DNA of 64,000 nt from Macquaria australasica (lineage: Eukaryota > Chordata > Actinopteri > Centrarchiformes > Percichthyidae). Positions within the stretch are counted from its first letter, which is position 1. Each line of letters starts with the position of its first letter. This document shows positions 10,067 through 20,754 of this stretch, in pieces. The notes under the pieces were generated by a model, which did no database searches, was not told the origin of the DNA, and saw only the letters and a list, made by a program, of their open reading frames with translations. The DNA lies in assembly GCA_005408345.1 (NCBI GenBank), contig SEMN01000063.1:1-64000 (forward strand). Reading direction: 5' to 3'. The position numbers and the translations under genes are program-made.

Positions 10067-10565
10067 ATGTCTTCTTCTACGCAAACCTTTGGTTTTCTCT
10101 TCATCTGTTTTTATTGTAAGATGTCGAATTTCATCCTGAATTACATGAAACTACTCATTAGCCATGTTTAAAATGCTCAAAAATCATATATGAATAATAT
10201 AAACATAGTTTTGTCTCCTTGTCTGTTGTTTCAGTAACAGTTTTGACTAAAATCTGCTTCCTCCACAGGTCAGGTGAACGCCGTCACATTCCACCAATCT
10301 GCCCAACAGATAGTGAAGGACAGCAGTAAGGTCGAGATTAACTGCAGGCATGATGATACTAGCCTTGTCATAATGCTCTGGTATCAGCAAAGAAAGGACA
10401 GTCTGTCTATGACCCTCATTGGTTATGGATATGAAAGTTCCCAAAACTATGAGGGTCAGTTTGAAGAACAATTCAAACTGACAAGAGAAGACACAGTGAG
10501 GGGAACGCTGACTATTCACAGAGCAAACCTGTCACACTCAGCTGTTTATTTCTGCGCTGCCAGTA
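10067..10565 (+). CDS. TRB variable gene V11A
   Basis: Leader 10067-10115 (MSSSTQTFGFLFICFY; GT at 10116) and V exon 10269-10565 after CCACAG. Cys in INCRHDD, MLWYQQR, AVYFCAAS. The RSS is CACAGTG 10566-10572 with nonamer CTAAAAACC 10597-10605 at a 24 bp spacer, one base longer than usual. The same spacing is seen in V12A and both B copies, so it is a subfamily trait. The frame is open. Confidence 0.92.
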
Positions 10566-10715
10566 CACAGTGATGCGGTTTAATGCCACTCCCTCACTAA
10601 AAACCCTGATCTGTTCCCTGTAAATGAGACGTTTGCATTTGCACAAGAGGTGGTGCCTCTCTTGATACATCATTGGAGGAAGCTGTGTTTCTCCTGCAAC
10701 AGCCCAACTTGAAGA

Positions 10716-11180
10716 ATGTCTCCAGCTGTGATTGGATTTCTTCTGATCTTCCTTCCATGTAATGAAATCAACTTCAACAATAAGAATTTACTTGTGGTGT
10801 TAATTTTTTACAGCAATTATACGATTGTTTTTTCCCTGTGGCTTCTAAATCAACCTCTTTTTAAATCTGTGTTTTTCCCACAGATCAAGCTAAGAGTGTG
10901 ACGTTTCAGCCGTCTCATCCAAGAATAATCAACGAAACAGCCAGGGTAGAAATTAAATGCAGTCACGATGATAACACTCTTACTGTAATGCTCTGGTACC
11001 AGCAAAAAGAAAGAGGTTTGATGAGCTTGATTGGATACAGCTACACTGGCAGTGACCCCAACTATGAGAAGCAGTTTGAAGGTCGGTTTCAGATTACAAG
11101 AAAAGACACCCGAACAGGAGCTCTGATCATCGACAGTGTGAATCTATCAGACTCAGCTGTGTATTTCTGCGCTGCCAGTA
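10716..11180 (+). CDS. TRB variable gene V12A
   Basis: Leader 10716-10758 (MSPAVIGFLLIFLP), V exon 10884-11180 after CCACAG. Cys in IKCSHDD, MLWYQQK, AVYFCAAS. The RSS is CACAGTG 11181-11187, a 24 bp spacer and CTAAAAACC 11212-11220. It is a close relative of V11A. Compared with V12B, most amino-acid differences fall in CDR1 (NTLTVM versus NSLYSM) and CDR2 (YTGSDPN versus YMSNDPN), with almost identical frameworks and introns. Confidence 0.93.
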
Positions 11181-11220
11181 CACAGTGATGTGGTTTAATG
11201 CCACCCCATTACTAAAAACC

Positions 11221-12724
11221 CTGTTTTCAAGTTCAAGATCCTGGCAGGCTGGTGGAATCTGCATCAATACAGTTACTGGCCAAGTATATTGACACATAGG
11301 AGAAATGTGACTCTGGTTGTCAGCAAATTTAAATAAGGATATAATACGGACATAAAGCTATACAAAACTAAAGAAATGTAAGCAAATTTAAACATATAAC
11401 AGGCAAAAGAAAGACAACAAACTAAGCACAGTATACACACGCAGGTCAGGTTGTTAATGTCTATGTACTTTGCATTCAGGGTTGTGGTAGAGTGCAGGCA
11501 TTGAAAAAAAAGTTGTAGGCTATGTAATAAATGCTGTGTGTATATATATATGTATAATAATACAGCCAACTGAGACTTAAGCATGACAATGAAATTATGT
11601 ACATATTGCAGTGTGTTCAACTATAATGCTAACATATGGAACAATCAGATTACTTAGTATTGCAGTGTTATTTCACAGGAATTGTTCTGAAATAAAATGG
11701 CCAATTCAACTGTTCATGAGTGTGTGGCAAGAAACTGCTGTTGTGTCAGCTTTCATGATAATACAGCTCAACAGCAACACAAACTACAGCATCGGAAACA
11801 GCCACGAAGATGAATCAACTCCTCTCTAAAACTGTTTCAACAACCTAGAGGCAAATATGATACAAAACTAATTTAATATACAAACATGAGAGTTCAAATC
11901 TCACCAAACCATCAGCATCCAAAGCAAATGAAAAATATGTTCAGCCACAACAAGAAATTAATTCACAATCAATGCCGTTAGCTTAGCCAAGCATACAAAC
12001 ACAAGTAAACAACTCATGATATACATGTTAGCACAAGAAACAAAGGCTTACCTTGGAAACTAAAGCACTAACTTCCAGCATCTTAGAGAGGAGTTAAGTC
12101 TTTGAGAAGAGTCCCAATCTGCTACCACAGGACAGGTGACCAAGGTGAGGAACAACTGACTAACAGAGTCCTGAAAAACAGTCATTTCTCCCACATGGCC
12201 GTGACTGAACTGGTGGCAGTGAGCTGCTTATGAAATGCAACACAAACTGCAGCAGTTGTTTGTGGCAGTCTTGCTGGAGGTTTAACACACTAAATGATTC
12301 CTTTCTTTGTCCTGCTGAGGACTTCAGGACGTTCAGTTTGTTCAATTAAGCAGCGTGACCTAGTGGGCGGAGCTTCGTGAGTTTAAGAAGACCGCCTGCA
12401 TGAAGGGTGGCCAATCACCTTCCACCAAGGCCCAACAGTCAGCAGGTGTTCATCATGGCTGTATTAAGAGCGCCACATTCATTCCTATGAAAGTTGCTCA
12501 CAGGGCACATATAAAAATTAGGAAATAATTTTGATATACAATTGTATTGTGGGAAACAGAAAAAAACAGTAAATACTAATGTTGGAGAAGCTGGAACCAA
12601 AAAAAGTTTTTGCTTGGTAAATGACTTCAACCAGTTATCAAAATTGCTTCTGTTGATCAACTAATCGATTTGTTTTAGCTAAGCTTGTAAGATCAAAAGC
12701 ATGTTACCGTATAACAGCAGTTAA
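11221..12724. other. Intergenic DNA, V12A to repeat
   Basis: Non-coding, AT-rich, with a short TA repeat near 11540-11553. The part from about 11961 to 12634 is absent from cassette B, where a hAT fragment sits instead. Open frames on either strand here are short and without family features. Confidence 0.5.
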
Positions 12725-13156
12725 GTAGAGCTGCACCTAACAATTATTTTAATTGTCAAATAATGTGTTATTTACTTTTTTGATTAATTGTTTAGTCTAA
12801 AAAATGCCAGAAATTTGTAAAAAAACAAAAACAAAAAATAAACATGTCCACAATTTCCCAAAGCCCAAGATGGCATCTTCAGACTTCTTGTTTTGTCCAG
12901 TAGCAGTTCAAAACCCAAAGATATTCAACATGCAATAATAAAAAACAAAAAAGCAGAAAAACAAAACATAATCTTCATATTTGAGGTACTGAAAATTACT
13001 GACTTTAACAATTAATCAATTATCAAAATTGTTGTCTAATAATTTTCTGTTGATCGACAGAGTAATTGGCTTATTGTTTCAGTAACAAATAAAATTATAA
13101 TTACATTTTTTATTACATAATAATTGTAAGTATATCGAATCAATTCCTGGAGCTAC
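12725..13156 (+). repeat. Common fish interspersed repeat (non-autonomous, TIR-type)
   Basis: It begins TAGAGCTGCACCTAACAATT and ends with GGAGCTAC, an imperfect inverted match. The inside has the AT-rich TTTCCCAAAGCCCAAGATG and AAACCCAAAGATATTCAAC segments that I recognise from a very abundant teleost repeat. No coding capacity. The cassette B copy is at about 48371-48797, so the insertion predates the duplication. Orientation is arbitrary. Confidence 0.6.
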
Positions 13157-13740
13157 AATATCACAAAGTGATGACGAACATGGTGACATCACAAAAGCTG
13201 TCCATCATCTTGTAAGAATAAGAGGAACATAATGCTGGATGGTGTTTGTTACGTCACTTTTTAATCACAGTATAATGTCAGTACATTGTCCAGTTATCAC
13301 ATTTAATAAAAATTTTTTTTTTTGAGGTCTGTTGCTTGTTGTAAATTCATTCTTATTTGAAAGTCATTTATACATTCCACTTTATCTTACCATTGAATAG
13401 CAGAGAAGCATCACCCTACCAAAAACATTAGTCTCAGTTTTAATGTTGAATTTACATTGATGTTGATGGTGCAAATGTGGTTTCAGATGCTTTTCCACAC
13501 ACTTTGGGGGAACACTTGATGCATTAAATTCATTCAAATGACGTTTATTGAAGATCAACACAAAGTACTAAAACCATCAGAATGACAGAAAATTTCATCT
13601 TTCATGTGCTCCAAAGTCTCAATTCATAATCAGCGAATGAGAATTACAGGCATCATGTGATCTTGTGACCTCATGGTTTGTGAGTGCTGAACAGATTGAT
13701 GACTCTTCCTCATTCAGCTGGAAGAAGGCTCATCGCTGAC
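13157..13740. other. Intergenic DNA and V13A promoter side
   Basis: Non-coding. A CRE-like TTGTGACCTCA lies at 13663-13673, about 70 bp before the V13A ATG, in the position expected of a V-beta promoter motif. Confidence 0.45.
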
Positions 13741-14215
13741 ATGCTAATCACGGTTCTTTATCTGACGCTACTTTTACACTCAGGTGGGTTTTATGCATTA
13801 ATTAATGGATGTACTAACTAACAGGTGCTTGAATGGCCGAGTTCCCATCACATGTACACATCACATATTTGTGAATTCACTGTTCTGTACATTGAGGCGA
13901 GACACAATGAAACATTAACCTTCATGTGCTGCAGGTCTCACAGTTGTAGTTCTTCAGTCTGGAGATCAAGTGTCCCACCGCGGAGTAATAGTGATGTTGG
14001 AGTGCAGCATGGGTCCAGGGTTCAGCATGGGTAGCTACACCATGTACTGGTACCGACAAAACCACTACGGAGCTCCGCTGGAGTTCCTCACCAAAGAGTA
14101 CGACCAAACTGTGGGAAACTTCCAGTCGTTTATCGACACATCCAAAAACATCTTCTCTCTTCAAATTACTGAGCTGTTCCTGAATGACAGCAGCACCTAC
14201 TACTGTGCTGCCAGT
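13741..14215 (+). CDS. TRB variable gene V13A
   Basis: Leader 13741-13783 (MLITVLYLTLLLHS), V exon 13935-14215 after GCTGCAG. Cys in LECSMGP, TMYWYRQN, TYYCAAS. The exon is shorter (281 bp) than its neighbours. The RSS is CACAGTG 14216-14222, a 23 bp spacer and weak nonamer ACAAATAAT 14246-14254. The FR2 (NHYGAPLEFL) and FR3 (FSLQITELFL) form a distinct subfamily. The B copy differs by one residue (Ile to Thr in GVIVM). Confidence 0.92.
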
Positions 14216-14254
14216 CACAGTGATGCACACAAACCAGACAGTCATACAAATAAT

Positions 14255-15006
14255 ACGTCTGTCTGCCACAGACAGGAAGGAGCTGTGGCTTGTTTGGAGC
14301 AGTTGCCAATTTTACAGTAGATAAAAAAAAACACAGTTGCCACAGTGGAACAATGAAGACATCATATCATTGAATCAATCCCAAAAGTAGGGTAAGACAC
14401 ACTGGGCCAATATTGGGCTTTTAGTTTATATATCTGGTCATGTCTTCAACCACCACTATGTTAGAGGTCACGATCTAACAACTGCTATATCAATGTTTGA
14501 AGATAACACTTTATATTTTATACAGCTCATGCATACTTGATGCCTGACTCGTCACTCACTATGGAGCTAGCTTTTTATTTAAGTTTGGCAAACTTATAAA
14601 TGTGATAATAAGAGAGAAATCTGAGAGGCTTATCTCCATGTGTTGCAGCAAACGGTCAGATCTGTTGTAAAAGCAACAATTACTATAAACTCACTGCTCT
14701 TACAGTGCTCTTAAGCAAGGAACTCAAAACCTGCAGTTGTTGCTCAGTGTCCACTAGGAGACTGTGGCTGTACAGAGAAACCTGAACCTGTGAAACAATA
14801 TGAATATGGGCAAGGAGTTCCTGGTAAAAGAAAAACAGAGGAGAGGGGAGGATCAGAGCTTATTTAAGTTTTGATTATAGCAGTACAGTAAGTTACACCT
14901 GCTGCTGTTCAGCCTGATAGAAGACAGTAGAGTTACAATTGTCAATGAAGATGGTTAGACGAATCAGATTTTTTAAACTCTGGATAACTGTATAATCACT
15001 GCGACA
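14255..15006. other. Intergenic DNA, V13A to V14A
   Basis: Non-coding. About 180 bp of this stretch (near 14490-14670) is missing at the matching place in cassette B. Nothing recognisable otherwise. Confidence 0.45.
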
Positions 15007-15440
15007 ATGAACGTCTTCTTGGTTGCAGTTCTAATCTTCTCCAGTAAGGACATTTAAATTCAATTTTCGTCAGATTTTCTTCCTCAAGTTATTGTTTATA
15101 GTTTGTTAACTTGTCTTTTTTTCTTGTTTTCCAGATTTCTCCTTCTGTGTAAAAATTCACCAGCCTCCATTTGTACTCAGCCGTGAAGGACACCCAGCTG
15201 TAACTTTGCAGTGTGAACAAGATGATGATCAATATTTCTACATGTACTGGTACAGACAAAGCAGCAGTGGGAAAATTCAGCTAGTATCATTGTCTCTTGG
15301 TAAAGACGTGTCAAGCATTGAAGCTCCTTTCAACAAATCCAAGTGCACCATGTCCCGACCTGCAGTGTTTAATTCCTCTCTGCAGATACACCCTGTTGAG
15401 GCTGCAGACTCAGCGGTGTATTACTGTGCTTCTAGTAGAG
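15007..15440 (+). CDS. TRB variable gene V14A (D-proximal)
   Basis: Leader 15007-15043 (MNVFLVAVLIFS), V exon 15135-15440 after TTCCAG. Cys in LQCEQDD, YMYWYRQS, AVYYCASS. The CASS end is like mammalian TRBV; most other V here end CAAS or CAVS. The RSS is CACAATG 15441-15447, a 23 bp spacer and ACAACAACC 15471-15479, both one base off consensus. It is the V nearest D-A, about 2.1 kb away. FR3 has an extra Cys (SKCTMSR). Confidence 0.92.
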
Positions 15441-15479
15441 CACAATGATTCAAAAAGCCTTAGCAGCTAAACAACAACC

Positions 15480-17263
15480 CCAAGAACAAACTAGAAAGAG
15501 GTGACAGGGAGGAGAGATGAGTGAGGAGGGTTAATGTTTTAAACTAGGGGGCATGACGGGCAACTTAGATTAGTGTGACATGAAAATAAGAATTGGGACA
15601 TCAACTAAAAAAAAACAGTTTACCATGCTGTTTATCGTGTTGTTAAAAAAAACAGCATGGTAAACTCCCCTAGTTCATTAAAAGGTACAAGAACTGCCTC
15701 TCCACAGTTCAGTGATGTTCCTGCAGCACCACAATGCTGATCAGTTCAGATAAGTAAGCAGGTGTCAACACTAAGTTTCTACAGCCCATACAACATTATT
15801 GCCCTGTACAGTGTCTCATCTGTGTCACTCTGTGCTGCACTTTATTATATCATTTAATTCTGTGTGCAGCCTGACAAAATTAAAGTTTATAAAGTTTAAG
15901 AGGTTATCATACACTGACCTCTGCAGGGTTCATGTGGGATTACACTTAGATGTGGTGGTTAAAAGTAAAATCCATACACTATGTAAAGCAGGGGACCAGT
16001 CAAATCATTTAAGTGTTATTAAACTGAGTTGTATAGATGTGAAGTGGTCTGATCTGAATATGGTGCTGTTTACATAAAAGTAAAGAAGAGAAAATCTCAT
16101 ACTGCAGTTACTTTTATTAAGTTGGAATAAAGGGACAAACAATTATTGCCATTCATGTAGTTTAATGATAATATTAAAAAGAACAAAGAGTCATATGTTA
16201 TGATTTTTTAAATTTAGGTACAGATTACACAGTGAACAGACTAATGCCACATGTCATAGCATTTAAGCTAAATGTTAATGTGCAAAGCTTGTCCTTAGAT
16301 CAGGTATTATTTAATAAACAAAAAATTGAAAATCTTCTTAGAAATTCATTCAGATATGAGCTGAAGAGGAACAAAAATAAACAATCCAATATTGAAATGT
16401 TGAATGAAACGTAAGACAATATGTTGTTTAAGGATGTCATGCCATCCTATCTTTATCTTTGATAATGTTCTAATTGACAGATGCTATAAACTATAATAAA
16501 TATAATTTAAAAAATGATCAAAACTGTATTAAAACCTGGTGATGCAATCATTTCTTAGGCAATAGAAGGATACGGTGTAACATTGACTTCATAATGGATG
16601 CGACACATTTTTAACTAATGATGCATAATGACAATATTATTTAATAGTGTGATAACCTACTATGACATTCTTCTTCCTCTCATTAGTTAATAGAATTACA
16701 TAACTTAAAAACATGTTATGCCAATTATGATATCATTATATAAATTTGATATAATTTGTTGTTAAACCTGCATTGACAGATTTTTTTGGCCACTTCAGGG
16801 CAGCAGAACCACTTCTTCCACATCCAGCAGCTAATGAGCAACATAAGCATTTATTCTGAGCTGTGCGTCTCACCACCTGGTGAATGTTAAGTCTAATATT
16901 CACATCTGTTGGCTCTGTTTTGGTCTCCTCCAACTCTTAAGGGAAATGTCTGGTTCTTTAACATTACTATGTTCTCCAGTTGGCAGGTAATGTGTGTTTA
17001 TCAGGGCTGTTTCACTGAAAACAGCTGCTGGTGGAAACAAACATAATGAGAGCGTAGCCGTAAAACCAAAACAACTACCTTAAGGATGCTAAAATGCTTC
17101 ATAGAGCTGAGGGGGACTGCAGAGGGAGGTAATAATTATCTGCATTCATCACGACGAGTGACACTTTTCACATTACACAGTCAATGTGAAGTAGTGAGTG
17201 TTCCTCAGTAAATGTGTCTCCTCAGTTCACTGATACCTGGGTGGATCAAGAGGTGTGTCCAAC
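15480..17263. other. V14A to D-A spacer
   Basis: About 1.8 kb, AT-rich and without a credible gene. It is kept nearly unchanged in cassette B (50945-52728). It contains the hairpin at 15617-15666, described separately. Confidence 0.5.
15617..15666. repeat. 17-bp inverted repeat (hairpin)
   Basis: The arms AGTTTACCATGCTGTTT (15617-15633) and AAACAGCATGGTAAACT (15650-15666) are exact reverse complements around a 16 bp loop. The cassette B copy (51081-51129) has one arm change (C to T). It could be a small MITE remnant. Confidence 0.7.
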
Positions 17264-17280
17264 AGTGATGTCACTTCCTC
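17264..17280 (+). promoter_or_regulatory. Candidate D-beta promoter motif (CRE + ETS), cassette A
   Basis: AGTGATGTCA (17264-17273) is followed by CTTCCTC, 235 bp before the D 5' RSS. The decamer fits the known mammalian TCR beta promoter decamer AGTGAYGTCA and abuts an ETS core. Its place upstream of D fits a germline D-beta promoter that opens the D-J region. Conserved exactly at 52729-52745. Confidence 0.6.
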
Positions 17281-17507
17281 AGAGGAGCAACAAACAAAAC
17301 ACAAACAAAGACCCCTTTCCCCTTTTCCTTCCCTCTTCTTGCTTCTTTTCTTAGCCGTCACAGAAATAGCAGCAGTCAGGTTGGAGCCCGTTCAGCCGTC
17401 AGTCAGCCCGACCTGTACAGCTGCTCTCACAAACAGAGCGAGATGGAGGCTGAGATATGGAGAAGCTGGGTGGGGGAAGGAGAGAGCGGAGAACGAAAGA
17501 GACTTCA

Positions 17508-17535
17508 GGTTTTTGTGTGATGCTTTTTCACCGTG
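17508..17535 (+). other. D-A 5' RSS (12-type)
   Basis: Nonamer GGTTTTTGT 17508-17516 (perfect), 12 bp spacer, heptamer CACCGTG 17529-17535. This is the signal for joining with a 23-RSS V segment. Confidence 0.95.
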
Positions 17536-17547
17536 GGGACAGGGGGC
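17536..17547 (+). CDS. TRBD: TRB diversity segment D-A
   Basis: The 12 bp GGGACAGGGGGC lies between a 12-RSS and a 23-RSS. It equals the human and mouse TRBD1 core as I recall it. All three forward frames are open: frames 1 and 2 are Gly-rich (GTGG and GQG), frame 3 reads DRG. Together with the RSS layout this fixes the locus as TRB. Only one D per cassette is seen. Confidence 0.95.
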
Positions 17548-17586
17548 CACGGTGATACAATCCAATAAAGCCGCCGTACAAAAACC
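17548..17586 (+). other. D-A 3' RSS (23-type)
   Basis: Heptamer CACGGTG 17548-17554, 23 bp spacer, nonamer ACAAAAACC 17578-17586 (perfect). The two D heptamers are exact reverse complements, both of the CACGGTG variant. This signal joins a 12-RSS J. Confidence 0.95.
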
Positions 17587-17940
17587 TCCTCCCATTAACA
17601 CCCATTGTGTAGACTGCTACATGCTACCTGGGACACTTGGAAGAGCAGAAAAATCCATAATCTGAAGGTTTATAGGATGGCAGGACACTTTGACATTGAA
17701 AAGTCAATTTATATGCAGAAAATCTGCTGGAAAAAAGTTTTTAAAATGACTTTCAAATCATATGTGCAGCATTTGGACGCTTCTATTACTCAACTTGACA
17801 AAAAACAAAATAACTTTGGACATTATGAAGCTCATCCTGCATGTTTAAACCTTCTTCATCCTCTGGATTATTAGACTGTGTCTCAACATGCTGATTATGA
17901 AGAGTTTTGTGACTTTTTGGTAGAGGAGACATTCAGTGTG

Positions 17941-17991
17941 ACACTGGAACTGAAGCTTACTTTGGAAAGGGAACAAAACTCACTGTTTTGG
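17941..17991 (+). CDS. TRB J1A
   Basis: Joining segment TGTEAYFGKGTKLTVL with the FGxG motif. Heptamer CAGTGTG 17934-17940, 12 bp spacer, nonamer CTTTTTGGT 17913-17921. Donor GT at 17992. Confidence 0.93.
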
Positions 17992-18122
17992 GTAAGTCAG
18001 AGCTTTTGCACCTTCAGTTCTCTGCAACAAACTTAAAATAGTTTAAATGTTGGTGTAAAAGTGAAAGAAAAAACTGTTGTTACGAAAAAGCTGAAATATT
18101 GAGCTGAAGTGAGAACACTGTG

Positions 18123-18174
18123 ACGTACAATGAGCCTGCTTACTTTGGCCAAGGAACCAAACTGACGGTTTTAG
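18123..18174 (+). CDS. TRB J2A
   Basis: TYNEPAYFGQGTKLTVL. Heptamer CACTGTG 18116-18122; the nonamer at 12 bp spacing is poor. Donor GT at 18175. Confidence 0.92.
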
Positions 18175-18323
18175 GTAAATATTTCAGTTTATTATTGTAT
18201 TTTGATAGATGTCACATTGCTTTAGAGCCTCAGTATAAACAGAAGTATTAGTGAACACTTTCCAAAAGATAATTCTGGTAGAGAAAGACACAAGAGTTTC
18301 ATGCTCAGTATTTTTGCACTGTG

Positions 18324-18374
18324 ACCAAACAACTGAAGCTTACTTTGGAAAAGGCACAAAACTGACTGTTTTAG
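18324..18374 (+). CDS. TRB J3A
   Basis: QTTEAYFGKGTKLTVL. Heptamer CACTGTG 18317-18323. This J has no counterpart in cassette B, where J2B runs directly into the 3' flank type of J3A. Confidence 0.92.
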
Positions 18375-18502
18375 GTAAGTCAGAGCTTTTGCACCTTCAG
18401 TTCACTGCAACAAACTTGAAATAGTTTAAATGTTGGTGTGAAAGTGAAAGAAAAAACTGTTGTAAAAAAGTTGAAGTATTGAGCTGAAGTGAGAACACTG
18501 TG

Positions 18503-18554
18503 ACCAACACTCAGCCTGCTTACTTTGGACAAGGAACCAAGCTGACGGTTTTAG
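18503..18554 (+). CDS. TRB J4A
   Basis: TNTQPAYFGQGTKLTVL. Heptamer CACTGTG 18496-18502, with the same upstream flank type as J2A. Confidence 0.92.
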
Positions 18555-18703
18555 GTAAATATTTAAGTTTATCACTGTAGTTTGATAGATGTCACATTGC
18601 TTTAAAGTCTCAGTATAAACAGAAGTATTAGTGAAAACTTTCCAAAAGATAATTCTGGTAGAGAAAAACACAAGAGTTTCATGCTCAGTATTTCTGCACT
18701 GTG

Positions 18704-18754
18704 ACCAAGGAAGTGAAGCTTACTTTGGAAAAGGAACCAAACTGACAGTTTTAG
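18704..18754 (+). CDS. TRB J5A
   Basis: QGSEAYFGKGTKLTVL. Heptamer CACTGTG 18697-18703, with the same upstream flank type as J3A. Confidence 0.92.
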
Positions 18755-18902
18755 GTAAATATTTCAGTTTATTACTGTAGTTTCATAGATGTCACATTGC
18801 TTTAACGTCTTACTATAAACAGAAGAAATTGTAAAAACTTTCCAAAGATTATTCTGATAGAGAAAGACGTAAGAGTTTCATGTTCAGTATTTTTGCACTG
18901 TG

Positions 18903-18953
18903 ACAACACAAACGAAGCGTACTTTGGGAAAGGAACAAAACTCACTGTTCTTG
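18903..18953 (+). CDS. TRB J6A
   Basis: NTNEAYFGKGTKLTVL. Heptamer CACTGTG 18896-18902. Donor GT at 18954. Confidence 0.92.
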
Positions 18954-19216
18954 GTAAGTAAGACATCAAACTTTCTTCTGCTTAATTTACCTCTAAAAAG
19001 AAACAAAAAACACAGTAAAAGAATTTAAAGCAGGTCTGTTGTCTGGGGAAAAAGTTTTGTGTTGCATGAAACCAGACTGCAGTGCAGCAAATGTTGGTTT
19101 TAGATTTAAAGAATAGTGACAGTCAATACAATAAACACTTAGAAGAAACGAAAAGTAAAGAGGCAAAGTAAAAGCAGCATGTTGGGTTGTTTTGAGCACT
19201 GATCAAGTGCACTGTG

Positions 19217-19270
19217 ACACTGGTGGTAATGAAGCTTACTTCGGTGGAGGAACAAAGTTAACAGTTTTAG
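19217..19270 (+). CDS. TRB J7A
   Basis: TGGNEAYFGGGTKLTVL. Heptamer CACTGTG 19210-19216. First of the FGGG-type J series, with upstream flank GAGCACTGATCAAGTG. Confidence 0.92.
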
Positions 19271-19441
19271 GTAAGAAACATATATCGTACATACATGTCA
19301 ATGATAAAGTCTGTGGTAAGAAATCAGAATAAATGTAAAGAAACATTGAATTGGAGTAGCGCATTAAGAATCAAAATGTTCTTCGGTGTTTATAGTTCAA
19401 GTTCAGTTCAGGGCTTTTTGATGTTAAGCTTAAGCTCTGTG

Positions 19442-19489
19442 CCAATTACGAAGCCTATTTCGGCCAGGGAACTAAACTGACTGTTCTTG
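19442..19489 (+). CDS. TRB J8A
   Basis: NYEAYFGQGTKLTVL. Variant heptamer CTCTGTG 19435-19441, with CTTTTTGAT as nonamer at 12 bp spacing. Confidence 0.9.
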
Positions 19490-19744
19490 GTAAGTAAAAC
19501 ATCAAACTTTCTTCTGATGAATTCACCTGTAAGAGAAGTAAAACATATACAAGCAGCTTGTTTGTTGAGAGAAACAGTTTTGTGTTACATTAAAATGTGA
19601 CTGCAGTGCAGCAAATGTTGGTTTTGGGTTTAAAGAAAAGTGACATTTAATTCAATAAAGTAAATTTAAGAGCAATAAAAACATAAAGAAGCAAAGTAAA
19701 AGCAGCATGTTGGGCTGTTTTGAGCACTGATCAAGTGCACTGTG

Positions 19745-19798
19745 ACTCTGGTGGTTATGAAGCTTTCTTCGGCGGAGGAACAAAATTAACTGTTTTAG
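19745..19798 (+). CDS. TRB J9A
   Basis: SGGYEAFFGGGTKLTVL. Heptamer CACTGTG 19738-19744. Phe replaces the usual Tyr before FGGG. Confidence 0.92.
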
Positions 19799-19922
19799 GT
19801 AAGAAATCAAACAAATGGGGAAAAAAAGCTTAATAATTGAACATTTATTTAAGAAACGTACAGCACTCCAGTCTAGCTTAAGTTTAGCTCAGAGGTTTTT
19901 GTTCTTAAGCTTAAACGCTGTG

Positions 19923-19969
19923 TCAGAACGAAGCCTATTTCGGCCAAGGCACAAAACTGACTGTTCTTG
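19923..19969 (+). CDS. TRB J10A
   Basis: QNEAYFGQGTKLTVL. Heptamer CGCTGTG 19916-19922, 13 bp spacer, perfect nonamer GGTTTTTGT 19894-19902. Confidence 0.92.
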
Positions 19970-20133
19970 GTAAGTTAACGTAAAGACTAACAGGGTGCTA
20001 ACTGAGAGCTTTGTGTTGTGTACAACTTGTAAAAAGAAGGCTGTAGTTGTTGATTTTAAAGCAAAGTTGCATTAAAAGTAACAAGTAAAAGCAGCATGTT
20101 GGGCTGTTTTGAGCACTGATCAAGTGCACTGTG

Positions 20134-20187
20134 ACTCTGGTGCTTCAGAGGCTTACTTTGGTGGAGGAACAAAGTTAACTGTTTTAG
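20134..20187 (+). CDS. TRB J11A
   Basis: SGASEAYFGGGTKLTVL. Heptamer CACTGTG 20127-20133. Start of the J11-J14 tandem block. Confidence 0.92.
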
Positions 20188-20320
20188 GTAAGAAATAAAA
20201 CAAATGGAGAAAAAGCTTTATAATTGAATGTGTATTTGAGAAACTTACAAAACTAAAGGTTAAGAAGCAAAGGAAAAGCAATATCTTGGGCTGTTTTGAG
20301 CACTGATCAAGTGCACTGTG

Positions 20321-20380
20321 ACTCTGGTGGTGGTGCTTCAGAAGCTTACTTTGGTGGAGGAACAAAGTTAACTGTTTTAG
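20321..20380 (+). CDS. TRB J12A
   Basis: SGGGASEAYFGGGTKLTVL, six bases longer than its neighbours because of an added GGTGGT. Heptamer CACTGTG 20314-20320. Confidence 0.92.
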
Positions 20381-20513
20381 GTAAGAAATAAAACAAATGG
20401 AGAAAAAGCTTTATAATTGAATGTGTATTTGAGAAACTTACAAAACTAAAGGTTAAGAAGCAAAGGAAAAGCAATATCTTGGGCTGTTTTGAGCACTGGT
20501 CAAGTGCACTGTG

Positions 20514-20567
20514 ACTCTGCTGCTTCAGAAGCTTACTTTGGTGGAGGAACAAAGTTAACTGTTTTAG
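20514..20567 (+). CDS. TRB J13A
   Basis: SAASEAYFGGGTKLTVL. Heptamer CACTGTG 20507-20513. Identical coding sequence to J14A. Confidence 0.92.
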
Positions 20568-20700
20568 GTAAGAAATAAAACAAATGGAGAAAAAGCTTTA
20601 TAATTGAATGTGTATTTGAGAAACTTACAAAACTAAAGGTTAAGAAGCAAAGGAAAAGCAATATCTTGGGCTGTTTTGAGCACTGGTCAAGTGCACTGTG

Positions 20701-20754
20701 ACTCTGCTGCTTCAGAAGCTTACTTTGGTGGAGGAACAAAGTTAACTGTTTTAG
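20701..20754 (+). CDS. TRB J14A
   Basis: SAASEAYFGGGTKLTVL. Heptamer CACTGTG 20694-20700. Last copy of the 187 bp repeat. Confidence 0.92.

Noticed and set aside
11273..11620. 115-codon minus-strand frame
   Set aside because: Low-complexity AT-rich translation without conserved motifs, and it is not kept as an equivalent frame in cassette B.
13922..14269. 115-codon minus-strand frame
   Set aside because: Antisense shadow of the V13A exon, repeated in V13B.
17255..17665. 136-codon open frame over D-A, repeated at 52720-53130
   Set aside because: It runs through both D RSS elements and is low in complexity. Conservation in B is due to the cassette duplication, not to a protein.
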